Shown here: positions 1 through 7,241 of the stretch, one piece after another
Layout: each line of letters starts with the position of its first letter
Position numbering within the stretch: the stretch's first letter is position 1
Assembly: GCF_016907365.1 (NCBI RefSeq)
Contig: NZ_JAFBBV010000001.1
Span: 310,001 to 374,000 of the forward strand
DNA: 64,000 nucleotides
Direction: 5' to 3'
From: Oerskovia paurometabola
GTDB taxonomy: Bacteria > Actinomycetota > Actinomycetes > Actinomycetales > Cellulomonadaceae
The notes under the pieces: generated by a model
What the model saw: the letters and a program-made list of their open reading frames with translations, nothing else
What the model was told of the DNA's origin: nothing
Database searches by the model: none
Translations under genes and position numbers: made by a program

Positions 1-494
1 ACTTCGTGCTCATGCTCGCGATCTCGACGAGCGTGGGCGTGAGGGTCCGCTGGCTCGGCAAGCACACCCTGTTCAAGGGTGTCATGGGGCCGTTCGCGCG
101 AGCGCTCGGCGGGATCCCCGTGGACCGGACCGACCCGAGCCTCGTCGTCGACGACATCGTGTCGCGGGTCCGCAGGGGTGAGGTGTTCTCGCTCGTCATC
201 ACGCCCGAGGGGACGCGCAGCAAGGGCGAGTACTGGAAGTCGGGCTTCTACCGGATCGCGCGCGAGGCGGGCATGCCCGTGACGCTCGGGTACGTGGACC
301 GCACGACCATGACCGCGGGCCTGGGCCCCACGCTCGAGCTCACGGGGGACGTGCGCGCCGACATGGACCTGGTCCGCGCCTTCTACGCGGACAAGGCCGG
401 GTTCGACCCGTCGCGTCGCACCGAGCCGCGCCTGCGCGAGGAGGACCGTCCCGCGCCGGACGCGGCCACGGGAGAAGCCGGCTCGACCGCCTGA
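1..494 (+). CDS. PlsC-like 1-acyl-glycerol-3-phosphate acyltransferase, 5' truncated
   Basis: The C-terminal part of a phospholipid acyltransferase, open to the left edge in the frame that begins at base 3. What remains starts just after where the family's catalytic HX4D block would lie. It keeps the PlsC-like acceptor-binding region GGIPVDR and the ITPEGTRSK block (equivalent to the PEGTRS motif), followed by W-SGFYRIA and a GYVDRTT segment. The family esterifies lysophosphatidate or related acceptors at the inner membrane face. The tail after about residue 140 is charged and low-complexity. GTG or ATG codons near bases 6-12 are internal, not the start. It ends in front of a symmetric hairpin shared with the convergent PAP2/DGK gene, another lipid-phosphate enzyme. 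Confidence 0.85.
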   Translation, partial: FVLMLAISTSVGVRVRWLGKHTLFKGVMGPFARALGGIPVDRTDPSLVVDDIVSRVRRGEVFSLVITPEGTRSKGEYWKSGFYRIAREAGMPVTLGYVDRTTMTAGLGPTLELTGDVRADMDLVRAFYADKAGFDPSRRTEPRLREEDRPAPDAATGEAGSTA

Positions 495-503
495 GGCGGT
501 CGA

Positions 504-538
504 CGCCGTCGGGCACGCTGCTCGCCTGCCCGACGGCG
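504..538. terminator. Bidirectional hairpin terminator
   Basis: Perfect 12-bp stem (504-515 with 527-538; arm CGCCGTCGGGCA) and an 11-nt loop, lying 10 nt after the acyltransferase stop and 42 nt beyond the stop of the convergent PAP2/DGK gene. There is no U-tract, as is common for actinobacterial terminators. Confidence 0.65.
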
Positions 539-579
539 CAGCGCACCCCGCGCGCACCCAGCGCGCCTCGCCGGGGTGC

Positions 580-2235
580 TCAGCCCGCAGCCGGGTCGGT
601 CGGCGCGTAGATCCGCAGGCCGCCGGGGACCATGGTGAGCGTCGCGCCGGTGACCTGGTCACCGTCGAGCTCGAGCGTCTCGCCGTCGTGCGCGAGGATC
701 ACGGGGTCGTGCGGGGCGCCGTCACCGAACCGGAGCGACAGGTCGGGCGTGGTCCAGGCGTCGAGCGCGAGGTGGCGTTCGAGTCGACGGACCCGTCCGG
801 CGAGCGAGGACGCGGCTCCGCCCGCGACCGTCTCCAGGAACAGGCGTGCGCGGCTGTAGCGCTGCTCGGCGCGCCCCGTGCGGACGTCGAGCACGCCGTC
901 GTCGAGCCGGATGCGCTCGACGGGCGCGAGGTTCTGCGGGACGTACTTGTTGACCCCCGCGAAGAACGACCAGTAGCTCCCGACGACCCCGTCGACCGAC
1001 ACCCGTAGCGGGGTCGCGGAACGCAGCACGCGCGACGTCGCCCAGACCGTCGCTGGCCACTTCCCCAGGCGCTTCTCGGCGCGTTCGCGCTGCGACACGA
1101 GCTCGGGGTAGATGCCGAGCGAGAACGTGTTGAGGACCGTCATCGGGTCCTGCCCGTCGACGCGGAGCTCGGCGACGTCGACGTTCACCCCCGACCCGGC
1201 CTGGACGGCCCGGACCGTCGCGGTCATCGACGTGAGGTCGGCGGCCTTGGCGAAGTGGTTGAGCGTGCCGCCGGGAAGGACGACGAGCGGGAGGTCGTGC
1301 TCGCGCGCTGCGGCGGCAGCGGTCGCGACGGTCCCGTCGCCACCGCTGATCCCGAGGGCTCGGGCGGGGCGGGCCCCGCTGTCGCCGTCGGACCCGCCGG
1401 CACCCTCGCCCTTCGCCGCCCGGTCGTAGATCTCGCGCAGGTCGTCGCCCTCGGCGAGCACGTGCACCCGCGCCTTCGGGAGGTCGCGGCGCAGGACCTC
1501 GAGCGGGTCCTCCTTGAGGATCCGCCCGGACCCTGCGGCCGTGTTGACGACGACGAACAGGCCCTCGCCGTCGGGGAGCGCGGGCACGTCCGTGGGCGGT
1601 CCGGCGGGCACGTCCGGCTCGGGCCCCGGTGGGGAGGGCACGAGCCACCGGCCGAGCACCGCGAGCCCGACCCCGAGCGCCGCGCCCCCGACGACGTCCG
1701 AGAACCAGTGCGCGCCCACGTGCAGCCGCGAGTACATGACGGCCCCCGCGACAGGAGCGACGACCAGCCCGGCGGCGGGCCACTCCAGGGCCACGCCCGC
1801 GGCGAACGCCCCCGCGGTGGCCGAGTGGCCCGACGGGAACGACGGCGTCGTCGGGTAGCGGCGCAGGCGCCGCACGAGGGGCAGCGGGTCGGCGGAAGGG
1901 CGGTCGCCGCCGAACAGGCCCTTGCCGAGCAGGTTCGCGGTCGCGCTCGCGGCGGCGACGCTCACGAGACCCCGCACCGCCGCCCGGCGGCCGCGCGCGC
2001 CGGTCGCGGCCAGCCCCGCGCCGAGCCCCATCCACAGGACGCTGTGGTTCGCGGCGGTCGTCAGGCGCACGAGGGCCGCGTCCGCCCGGGGCCCGAGCTG
2101 TCGCCGGTACGTCCGGTCGTTCATGCGGCGGTCGAGGCGGGCGACGGCGGGGAACGCCTCGTGGGGCTTGACGAGGCCCGTGAAGCGCGGCTTCCGTCGC
2201 GGGGTCTGGGGTGGCGGGACGGGAGCGGACGACAT
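580..2235 (-). CDS. PAP2 phosphatase fused to diacylglycerol-kinase catalytic domain
   Basis: A 551-aa two-domain lipid-phosphate enzyme. Residues about 50-200 are a membrane PAP2 domain with all three signatures: KX6RP (KGLFGGDRP, 105-113), PSGH (134-137) and SRX5HX3D (S169-D180). After a Pro-rich linker, residues about 224-551 form a DAGK/LCB5-type kinase domain with the nucleotide-binding GGDGT (298-302) and a downstream LPGGTLNHFA block. The family chemistries are opposite: dephosphorylation of (poly)prenyl or lipid phosphates versus ATP-dependent phosphorylation of a lipid. The ATG at 2235 is chosen because translation further upstream is low-complexity and family similarity begins just after it. 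Divergent from devR with a 142-bp gap. Confidence 0.88.
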   Translation of the reverse strand: MSSAPVPPPQTPRRKPRFTGLVKPHEAFPAVARLDRRMNDRTYRRQLGPRADAALVRLTTAANHSVLWMGLGAGLAATGARGRRAAVRGLVSVAAASATANLLGKGLFGGDRPSADPLPLVRRLRRYPTTPSFPSGHSATAGAFAAGVALEWPAAGLVVAPVAGAVMYSRLHVGAHWFSDVVGGAALGVGLAVLGRWLVPSPPGPEPDVPAGPPTDVPALPDGEGLFVVVNTAAGSGRILKEDPLEVLRRDLPKARVHVLAEGDDLREIYDRAAKGEGAGGSDGDSGARPARALGISGGDGTVATAAAAAREHDLPLVVLPGGTLNHFAKAADLTSMTATVRAVQAGSGVNVDVAELRVDGQDPMTVLNTFSLGIYPELVSQRERAEKRLGKWPATVWATSRVLRSATPLRVSVDGVVGSYWSFFAGVNKYVPQNLAPVERIRLDDGVLDVRTGRAEQRYSRARLFLETVAGGAASSLAGRVRRLERHLALDAWTTPDLSLRFGDGAPHDPVILAHDGETLELDGDQVTGATLTMVPGGLRIYAPTDPAAG

Positions 2236-2377
2236 CCAGCCACGGTAGGACGCCCGCGCCCGGCCCGCCCACCCACGCCGCCCCGAGGGCGCCCGCGCAC
2301 CCGGGGGAGCGGCGCCGTCGGGCCTCTTCGCGCGGCCCGGCACCCTCGTTCTGACACAACTCCGATAAGTTCTCCCT

Positions 2378-3046
2378 ATGGGCACCACCCCCGACCCGAT
2401 CCGGGTCTTCCTGCTCGACGACCACGAGGTCGTCCGCCGCGGCGTCGCCGCCCTCCTCGAGGCCGAGGACGACATCACGGTCGTCGGCGAGGCAGGCACC
2501 GCCGCCTCCGCGCTGACCCGTATCCGCGCCGTCCGACCCGACGTGGCCGTGCTCGACGTGCGCCTGCCCGACGGCTCGGGCGTCGAGGTCTGCCGTGACG
2601 TGCGCTCCGAGATGCCGGAGATCGGCTGCCTCATGCTCACGTCCTTCGCGGACGACGAGGCGCTGTTCCAGGCGGTCCTCGCCGGCGCCTCGGGCTACGT
2701 CCTCAAGCAGATCCACGGCTCGGACCTCGTGGGGGCCGTGCGGACCATCGCGGGTGGCGGCTCGCTGCTCGACCCGGTCAGCACGGCGCGCATCCTCGAC
2801 CGGCTGCGCACGCCGCAGGCCCAGGAGGTCGACCGCCTCGAGGGGCTCTCGCCGCAGGAGCGCCAGATCGTCGACCTCATCGGCGAGGGCATGACGAACC
2901 GGCAGATCGGCGAGCGCCTGTTCCTCGCGGAGAAGACGGTCAAGAACTACGTGTCGCACATCCTCTCGACGCTCGGGCTGCAGCGCCGCACGCAGGTCGC
3001 GGTCCTCGCGACCGAGATGCGCACGGAGGACCGCCCACGCGGCTGA
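2378..3046 (+). CDS. devR: DevR/DosR-like NarL-family response regulator
   Basis: A 222-aa two-domain response regulator. The receiver has acidic D14/D15, phospho-acceptor D60 in VAVLDVRLPDG and K110. The C-terminal LuxR/NarL helix-turn-helix spans about 155-215 and includes AEKTVKNYVS, nearly the same string as recalled for mycobacterial DevR's recognition helix. In mycobacteria DevR activates the hypoxia/NO/CO dormancy regulon. Here its likely partner DevS is encoded convergently 0.7 kb away. No Shine-Dalgarno is visible; a -10-like TAAGTT (2366-2371) sits 6 nt before the ATG, suggesting a leaderless transcript. A DevR-box-like palindrome lies upstream of doxX at 5937-5950. Confidence 0.9.
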   Translation: MGTTPDPIRVFLLDDHEVVRRGVAALLEAEDDITVVGEAGTAASALTRIRAVRPDVAVLDVRLPDGSGVEVCRDVRSEMPEIGCLMLTSFADDEALFQAVLAGASGYVLKQIHGSDLVGAVRTIAGGGSLLDPVSTARILDRLRTPQAQEVDRLEGLSPQERQIVDLIGEGMTNRQIGERLFLAEKTVKNYVSHILSTLGLQRRTQVAVLATEMRTEDRPRG

Positions 3047-3137
3047 GCGGTGTGCCCCGGCGGTGCCGCGGCGTCGAGCAGCACGGCGATGCCCGACGAC
3101 GGAGCGCACGTGGGTGCGCGGGTCGCGCTGGGCGCGT

Positions 3138-3171
3138 GATGTTCGACAGATGTTCGACACGCCCCTAGGGT
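3138..3171 (+). promoter_or_regulatory. Candidate autoregulated mazEF promoter with tandem 11-bp repeat
   Basis: Two perfect head-to-tail copies of GATGTTCGACA (3138-3148 and 3149-3159), one helical turn apart, cover the expected -35 region. TTCGAC (3142-3147), an 18-nt spacer and TAGGGT (3166-3171) make a plausible promoter whose start would coincide with the ATG 6 nt downstream. Tandem half-sites at one-turn spacing suit a ribbon-helix-helix antitoxin repressor (inference). Confidence 0.5.
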
Positions 3172-3177
3172 GGGAAC

Positions 3178-3381
3178 ATGTCGCAGAGCACCGTCGGCTT
3201 CCGACCGACCGCCGAGGAACGCCGACTCCTGGAGGAGATCGCACGCAAGGGCATGTCCACGAGCGATGCCCTGCGCCGCGGCCTGCACCTCGTGGCCCAC
3301 GAGCAGTGGCTCGACCAGGCGCGTGCCGATGCCGAGATGCTGCGTGAGGAGAACCTGAACGACGAGCCGGACGCCTGGTGA
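3178..3381 (+). CDS. MazE-like ribbon-helix-helix antitoxin
   Basis: A 67-aa protein with a short beta strand (STVGFRPTAEE) followed by two helices (ERRLLEEIARKG and TSDALRRGLHLVAHE), the layout of a ribbon-helix-helix DNA-binding dimer. An acidic C-terminal tail (ADAEMLREENLNDEPD) is typical of the part of an antitoxin that masks the toxin. It overlaps the toxin gene by 4 nt (GTGA), so the pair is translationally coupled. Start choice: the ATG directly follows a TAGGGT -10-like box by 6 nt and has no clear Shine-Dalgarno. Identification rests on architecture and partner rather than a diagnostic motif. Confidence 0.75.
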   Translation: MSQSTVGFRPTAEERRLLEEIARKGMSTSDALRRGLHLVAHEQWLDQARADAEMLREENLNDEPDAW

Positions 3382-3695
3382 TCCGCGGCGCCGTCTACCG
3401 GGTCGACCTCGGTGCCCCGCGGGGGCACGAACAGGGCGGGCGTCGGTACGGGCTCGTCCTCTCGCCCTCGGAGATGAACTGGTCGGTGGCGACCATCGTG
3501 CCGACCTCGACCAGCGCCCGACCGGCGACGTTCCGGCCCGAGCTGGTCATCGACGGGCAGCAGACCCTGCTCCTGGTCGACCAGATCCGGACCGTGGACA
3601 CCGCCTACCTGGTGGGAGACCCCGTCGACTACCTCAACCACGACGAGCTCACCACGGTGGAGCAGGCCGTCATCCACTACCTCGGGCTGGTGTGA
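3378..3695 (+). CDS. mazF: MazF/PemK-like endoribonuclease toxin
   Basis: A 105-aa PemK/MazF-fold protein. The N-terminal IRGAVYRVDLGAPRGHEQGGRRYGLVLSP matches the family opening (RGxVwxvdl...G-EqgGrRp-vVls), including the conserved Arg/Gly cluster of the RNA-binding strand. A later TLLLVDQIRTVDTAYL corresponds to the conserved D-x-R segment. Family members cleave mRNA at short sequences and arrest translation until the antitoxin is restored. It starts at GTG inside the antitoxin stop (GTGA overlap) and ends 38 bp before the convergent kinase gene. The pair sits exactly between devR and devS. Confidence 0.88.
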   Translation: MIRGAVYRVDLGAPRGHEQGGRRYGLVLSPSEMNWSVATIVPTSTSARPATFRPELVIDGQQTLLLVDQIRTVDTAYLVGDPVDYLNHDELTTVEQAVIHYLGLV

Positions 3696-3733
3696 TCGAG
3701 CTCCGCAGCCGTGCGGGCGCTCCTGGCTGACCG

Positions 3734-5035
3734 TCAGGCGTTCGGGATCCGCCACACGAGCGCGGTACCGCGGCCCGTGGGGACGACACCCGTCGACCCG
3801 TCCGCCGTCGACGCGTCCCCCGGCCCGCCGGCGGCGCCCGCGAGCTCGCGCGCCGCAGCCTCGGCCGGTCCGACGGACAGGGTCCCGCGCAGCGCCTCGG
3901 CGCGCGTCGCGAGGTTGTGCAGGCCGCCGCGGTGGTCGCCCGCGTCGACGCCCGCGCAGCCGATCCCGTCGTCGACCACGGACAGCGTGATGGCGTCGTC
4001 GGTCACGCGCAGCCGCACGTCGACGCGCGACGCGCGCGCGTGGCGGGCCACGTTGGTCAGGGCCTCGCCGACCACGACCACGAGCTGGTCCGCGACCTCT
4101 GCGGGCACGAGCGACGAGTCGTCGCTCTCGATGATGATCGAGGGCGCGAACCCGAGCGCGGACGTCACCGCACCGGCGGCCGCGGTCAGGCGTTCCTGGA
4201 GGCTCGCCTCGGGGGGAGTGGTGGCCTGGAGCGCGAAGATCGTCGAGCGGATCTCGCGGATCGTGTCGTCGAGGTCGTTGACGGCCTCCTCGACGCGCGA
4301 GCGCACGAGCTCGTTCTCGATGTGCTTGGTCGTGCTCATGAGCGTCATCGCGGACGCGAAGATGCGCTGGATGACGACGTCGTGCAGGTCGCGCGCGATG
4401 CGCTCGCGGTCCTCGAGCACCGCGACCCGTCGTCCGTCCTCGTAGAGGCGGGCGTTGTCGACGGCCACTCCTGCGGCGGCGGCCAGGGCGCGGACCGCGG
4501 CCTCGTCGTCGCGCGTGAAGGGCGACCCGTCGCGCTTGTCGGTCAGGTACAGGTTGCCGTAGACGGAGTCGCGGACCTGGATGGGGACGCCGAGGAAGGT
4601 GTGCATGGGCGGGTGCCCCGCGGGGTAGCCGGACGCGGCCGGGTAGCCCTCGATCTTGTCGACGCGCAGGGGGTGCGGGTTGCGGATGACCTCGCCCAGC
4701 AGGCCGTGCCCGTGGGGCCAGTGGTCGATCGCCTCGACCTCGGAGTCCTTCATGCCGACCGGCACGAACCGGCCGAGCCGGTCCCCGTCGCGCACGCCGA
4801 GCGCCCCGTACCGGGCGCCGGTGAGGTCCATCGCGGCCTCGACGATGCGGCGGAGCACGGTGTCGAGGTCGAGGTTGCTCGTGATGGCGACGACGGCGTC
4901 GAGCACGCGGTGCGCGACGGCAGAGGGAAGAGACTCGGTCACCCACGTGAGTCTGTCAGACGTTCGGACCGGAACCGGCCTCGGCAGGACCGGGACGTCG
5001 CTCTCTCGTGCGTGGTAGGTCTTCAGGTACTCCAT
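3734..5035 (-). CDS. devS: DevS/DosT-like GAF sensor histidine kinase
   Basis: A 433-aa cytoplasmic kinase. A single GAF domain (about 40-195) carries the string HPPMHTFLGVPIQVRDS and YGNLYLTDK, closely matching what I recall of DevS/DosT GAF-A, where the proximal heme ligand is His149 of DevS. H141 here is the likely equivalent, so redox or gas sensing through heme is plausible (inference). A HisKA_3 helix follows with phospho-acceptor H218 (ARDLHDVVIQ), then HATPase_c boxes EALTNVARHA (N328), DDGIG (355-359) and GGLHNLATRAE. Mycobacterial DevS has two GAF domains; this has one. The ATG at 5035 has a good AGGGGG Shine-Dalgarno. Convergent to devR and the toxin pair. Confidence 0.9.
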   Translation of the reverse strand: MEYLKTYHARESDVPVLPRPVPVRTSDRLTWVTESLPSAVAHRVLDAVVAITSNLDLDTVLRRIVEAAMDLTGARYGALGVRDGDRLGRFVPVGMKDSEVEAIDHWPHGHGLLGEVIRNPHPLRVDKIEGYPAASGYPAGHPPMHTFLGVPIQVRDSVYGNLYLTDKRDGSPFTRDDEAAVRALAAAAGVAVDNARLYEDGRRVAVLEDRERIARDLHDVVIQRIFASAMTLMSTTKHIENELVRSRVEEAVNDLDDTIREIRSTIFALQATTPPEASLQERLTAAAGAVTSALGFAPSIIIESDDSSLVPAEVADQLVVVVGEALTNVARHARASRVDVRLRVTDDAITLSVVDDGIGCAGVDAGDHRGGLHNLATRAEALRGTLSVGPAEAAARELAGAAGGPGDASTADGSTGVVPTGRGTALVWRIPNA

Positions 5036-5070
5036 GACTACCCCCTCGATCTCCGTGAGCTCCGGGTGTG

Positions 5071-5107
5071 TCCCCGGCCGGTCGGCGGGTGGCCGACCGG
5101 CCGGGGA
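5071..5107. terminator. Strong hairpin between doxX and devS
   Basis: A 16-bp perfect stem (5071-5086 with 5092-5107) and a 5-nt GGGTG loop. It lies downstream of doxX and only 36 nt upstream of the devS start on the same strand, so it ends doxX transcription or is a leader hairpin of devS. Confidence 0.6.
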
Positions 5108-5112
5108 AAGAG

Positions 5113-5148
5113 CGACGGCCCTCCGGGAGGTGACCGGGAGGGCCGTCG
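5113..5148. terminator. Second hairpin downstream of doxX
   Basis: A 12-bp stem (5113-5124 with 5137-5148; arm CGACGGCCCTCC) and a 12-nt loop. It is the first hairpin met by transcription leaving doxX and stands in tandem with the hairpin at 5071-5107. Confidence 0.55.
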
Positions 5149-5236
5149 GGCGGGGCAGGGTCTCGCGTTCCCTGGTGTTCCCCGCGTCTTCCTGGGTGTA
5201 TCGCCGTGGCGAGCGGATCGCGTCGCCGAACCGGGA

Positions 5237-5833
5237 TCAGACCAACCAGGAGTTCTTGCGGACGAGCGGGAGGCTCTTCCACTGTCGGCCGAGGCCGAGG
5301 GTGTCACCGGCGCCGATCATGGCCAGCGAGATGATCGCGAGGGCCTCGACGACGTGGCTGTCGATGATCGGGTTGGTGGTCAGGGGCAGGGAGGCCAGGT
5401 ACATGAAGCCGAGGAGGACGGTGCCGGCGATCGCCGCGATCCGCATCCCGATCCCGAGCATCAGGGCGAGCCCGATGCCGAGGAGGCCTGCCATGAAGAG
5501 CCAGTCGGCCCAGGCGGCACCGGCCATCCCGTTGAAGAAGCTCGCGAACGGACCCTGGACGCCGCCGAGGAAGCCGGCCGTGGGGCTGCCTCCGTTGATC
5601 CAGGCACGCTCCGAGGGGGTCGAGAACCCGAGCCCGAAGGTCTTGTCGAGGAACGCCCACACGAAGTAGAAGCCCATGACGATCCGGAAGACCCCGAGCA
5701 CGATCTGCGTCGGGAGGGTCCCGCGGACCGCGAGGCTCGCGGTCGTGGTGGCCCCCGAGACCTCGTGAGGGACGGCACGTACTGCTCGGGCCGAGCGGGC
5801 CGAGCTGGCCGGACGTTCGATCGTTGCACTCAT
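5237..5833 (-). CDS. DoxX-family integral membrane protein
   Basis: A 198-aa DoxX-like protein with four hydrophobic helices after a charged N-terminus: about 45-65 (IVLGVFRIVMGFYFVWAFLDK), 105-125, 130-150 and 160-178. The opening RIVMGFYFVWAFLDKTFGLGF is typical of DoxX/thiosulfate:quinone oxidoreductase large-subunit relatives, in which quinone-linked or membrane redox roles have been proposed. Its promoter region carries one perfect and one partial DevR-box-like element (5914-5950), so it is a good candidate member of a hypoxia/NO regulon. A GAGGA Shine-Dalgarno precedes the ATG at 5833. Two hairpins close the transcription unit. Confidence 0.8.
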   Translation of the reverse strand: MSATIERPASSARSARAVRAVPHEVSGATTTASLAVRGTLPTQIVLGVFRIVMGFYFVWAFLDKTFGLGFSTPSERAWINGGSPTAGFLGGVQGPFASFFNGMAGAAWADWLFMAGLLGIGLALMLGIGMRIAAIAGTVLLGFMYLASLPLTTNPIIDSHVVEALAIISLAMIGAGDTLGLGRQWKSLPLVRKNSWLV

Positions 5834-5913
5834 GTCGTCTGTCTTCCTCTCCAGGACCGGATCCCCATCCGGTGCGTTGACTCCATTCCACCGGAGCGGG
5901 AGGGCCCGGACCT

Positions 5914-5950
5914 GGGGCGAAGGTCGAGGAACGCGGGGGACCTAGGTCCC
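5914..5950 (-). promoter_or_regulatory. Tandem DevR (DosR)-box-like sites upstream of doxX
   Basis: GGGAC-CTAG-GTCCC (5937-5950) is a perfect palindrome, extendable to 16 bp at 5936-5951, and fits the mycobacterial DosR core GGGAC-N4-GTCCC. A second, imperfect copy GGGGC-GAAG-GTCGA (5914-5927) has its centre 23 bp away, about two helical turns. The sites lie 81-117 nt upstream of the doxX start. Confidence 0.6.
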
Positions 5951-5988
5951 CTCGTGCCGGGACCAGCGGGACAGCGTCTGCGGGTGGG

Positions 5989-7188
5989 TCACGTGAACGC
6001 GGGATACCCGCCCGACGGCGTGGGTCCCCACTCGCGCTCGGCCCACGCGACGGCGTCGGACAGGACGGTCGCGATGCTCGGGGTGACGTCTCGCAGGTGC
6101 TCGGCTCCCCACCGCCAGCGGGACGTCACGAGCTGCCGGTACGACGGCGACCTCCCCTCGGGCCCCACGTGGGGGCGGTCCGCGACCGCGCCGTCGACGA
6201 GCCAGCCCGTCATGGCGAGGATCCAGCCCGCGCACGCGAGCAGGACGTCGCGGGTCCAGGCAGGCTCGACGACGGCGTCGGGCAGGTGCTTGCCCAGGCC
6301 CGCGGTGAACGCGGCGAGGAGCCCGTCGGTCAGGCCCGGCGGCGGGTCGAACACGCACCAGCACGTCGAGAACGGCATGAGCGTGTACGCGGCGTCGAGC
6401 GCGGGGTGGTGGACGTTGGTGTCCTCCAGGTCGAGGAACACCCAGCCCGCCCCGGTGCGGACGGCGTTGTCGGGGCACGTGTCGCCGGGGGAGACGACGG
6501 CGCAGCTCCCGGGCGCGCGCAGGCTCGCGACCGCCTCGAGGTCGTCGTGCACGAACGCGAGCATCGCGTCGAGCGGTTCGCGTGCGAGGTCCGTCGGGGT
6601 GGGCAGGGCCTCGACGAGCCGGTGCACCCCGGCGCGGGCGTCGGCGTCGAGGTCCCACCCCTTGACGACGCCGCGGGCCGCGAGCTCGCCCGAGAAGCGT
6701 TCGACGTGCCGCCCTGACGCCCCGGCGAGCGCACCAAGCGCGGTCGCCCAGTCGTGCGCGCCCTGCCAGGCGGCGTCGCGGTCGGTGCCGAGCAGGAGGT
6801 CGGCGAGCGTGGGGCCGTCGCCGACGTCGCTCATGACGACCAGGCGGTGCGCCTCGTCGACGGCCAGCAGGGTGGGGGTGTGGTCGAGGGTCAGGAGCCC
6901 TGCGACCTCGTGCTCGAACGGCAGGCCGTGCACGCCGGGACCGTCCAGGAAGCGCTTGACCACGACCGTGCTGCCCGGTGCGTGCGCCGCGGCTCGGGTC
7001 GTGTCGAGGCGGTCGTCCGCGAGCCCCGCGACGACGCGGGCACGGACGACCAGGGACCGCTCCGACCCGCCGAGGGCCTCGGGTTCGGCGAGCGCGGCGC
7101 CCAGCGCGATGCCGGCGAGCGCCAGGGTCTCGTCGAGGTCGGGGAGGGAGGTCCTGGCGGGCTCCGGCGTCGGGGAGGCAGAAGGCAT
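5989..7188 (-). CDS. Aminoglycoside-phosphotransferase-fold protein
   Basis: A 399-aa APH-like kinase-fold protein. An ATP-site lysine K78 (TVVVKRFLDG) is followed by FEHEVAGLL (E92 or E94 as salt-bridge partner), a catalytic-loop-like SPGDTCPDN (D236, N241) and FLDLED (253-256) for metal binding. The usual HGD of the Brenner loop reads PGD here, but the Asp and Asn are kept. Family members phosphorylate aminoglycosides, choline, homoserine, sugars or proteins, so the substrate cannot be called; resistance should not be assumed. The ATG at 7188 has no obvious Shine-Dalgarno. It is monocistronic by spacing. The doxX regulatory sites lie just beyond its 3' end. Confidence 0.75.
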   Translation of the reverse strand: MPSASPTPEPARTSLPDLDETLALAGIALGAALAEPEALGGSERSLVVRARVVAGLADDRLDTTRAAAHAPGSTVVVKRFLDGPGVHGLPFEHEVAGLLTLDHTPTLLAVDEAHRLVVMSDVGDGPTLADLLLGTDRDAAWQGAHDWATALGALAGASGRHVERFSGELAARGVVKGWDLDADARAGVHRLVEALPTPTDLAREPLDAMLAFVHDDLEAVASLRAPGSCAVVSPGDTCPDNAVRTGAGWVFLDLEDTNVHHPALDAAYTLMPFSTCWCVFDPPPGLTDGLLAAFTAGLGKHLPDAVVEPAWTRDVLLACAGWILAMTGWLVDGAVADRPHVGPEGRSPSYRQLVTSRWRWGAEHLRDVTPSIATVLSDAVAWAEREWGPTPSGGYPAFT

Positions 7189-7241
7189 GGCCCAGTGTCC
7201 CCGGGCCCCGAGGTGGGGTCAACGGGAACCGTGACGGACTG

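Noticed and set aside
722..3244. An 840-codon minus-strand frame covering the PAP2/DGK and devR region
   Set aside because: Arg/Pro/Ala-rich translation lying out of frame with the PAP2/DGK gene and antisense to devR.
3917..7234. A 1105-codon plus-strand frame across devS, doxX and the APH-like gene
   Set aside because: It crosses three real minus-strand genes and two terminators, and the translation has no domain features.
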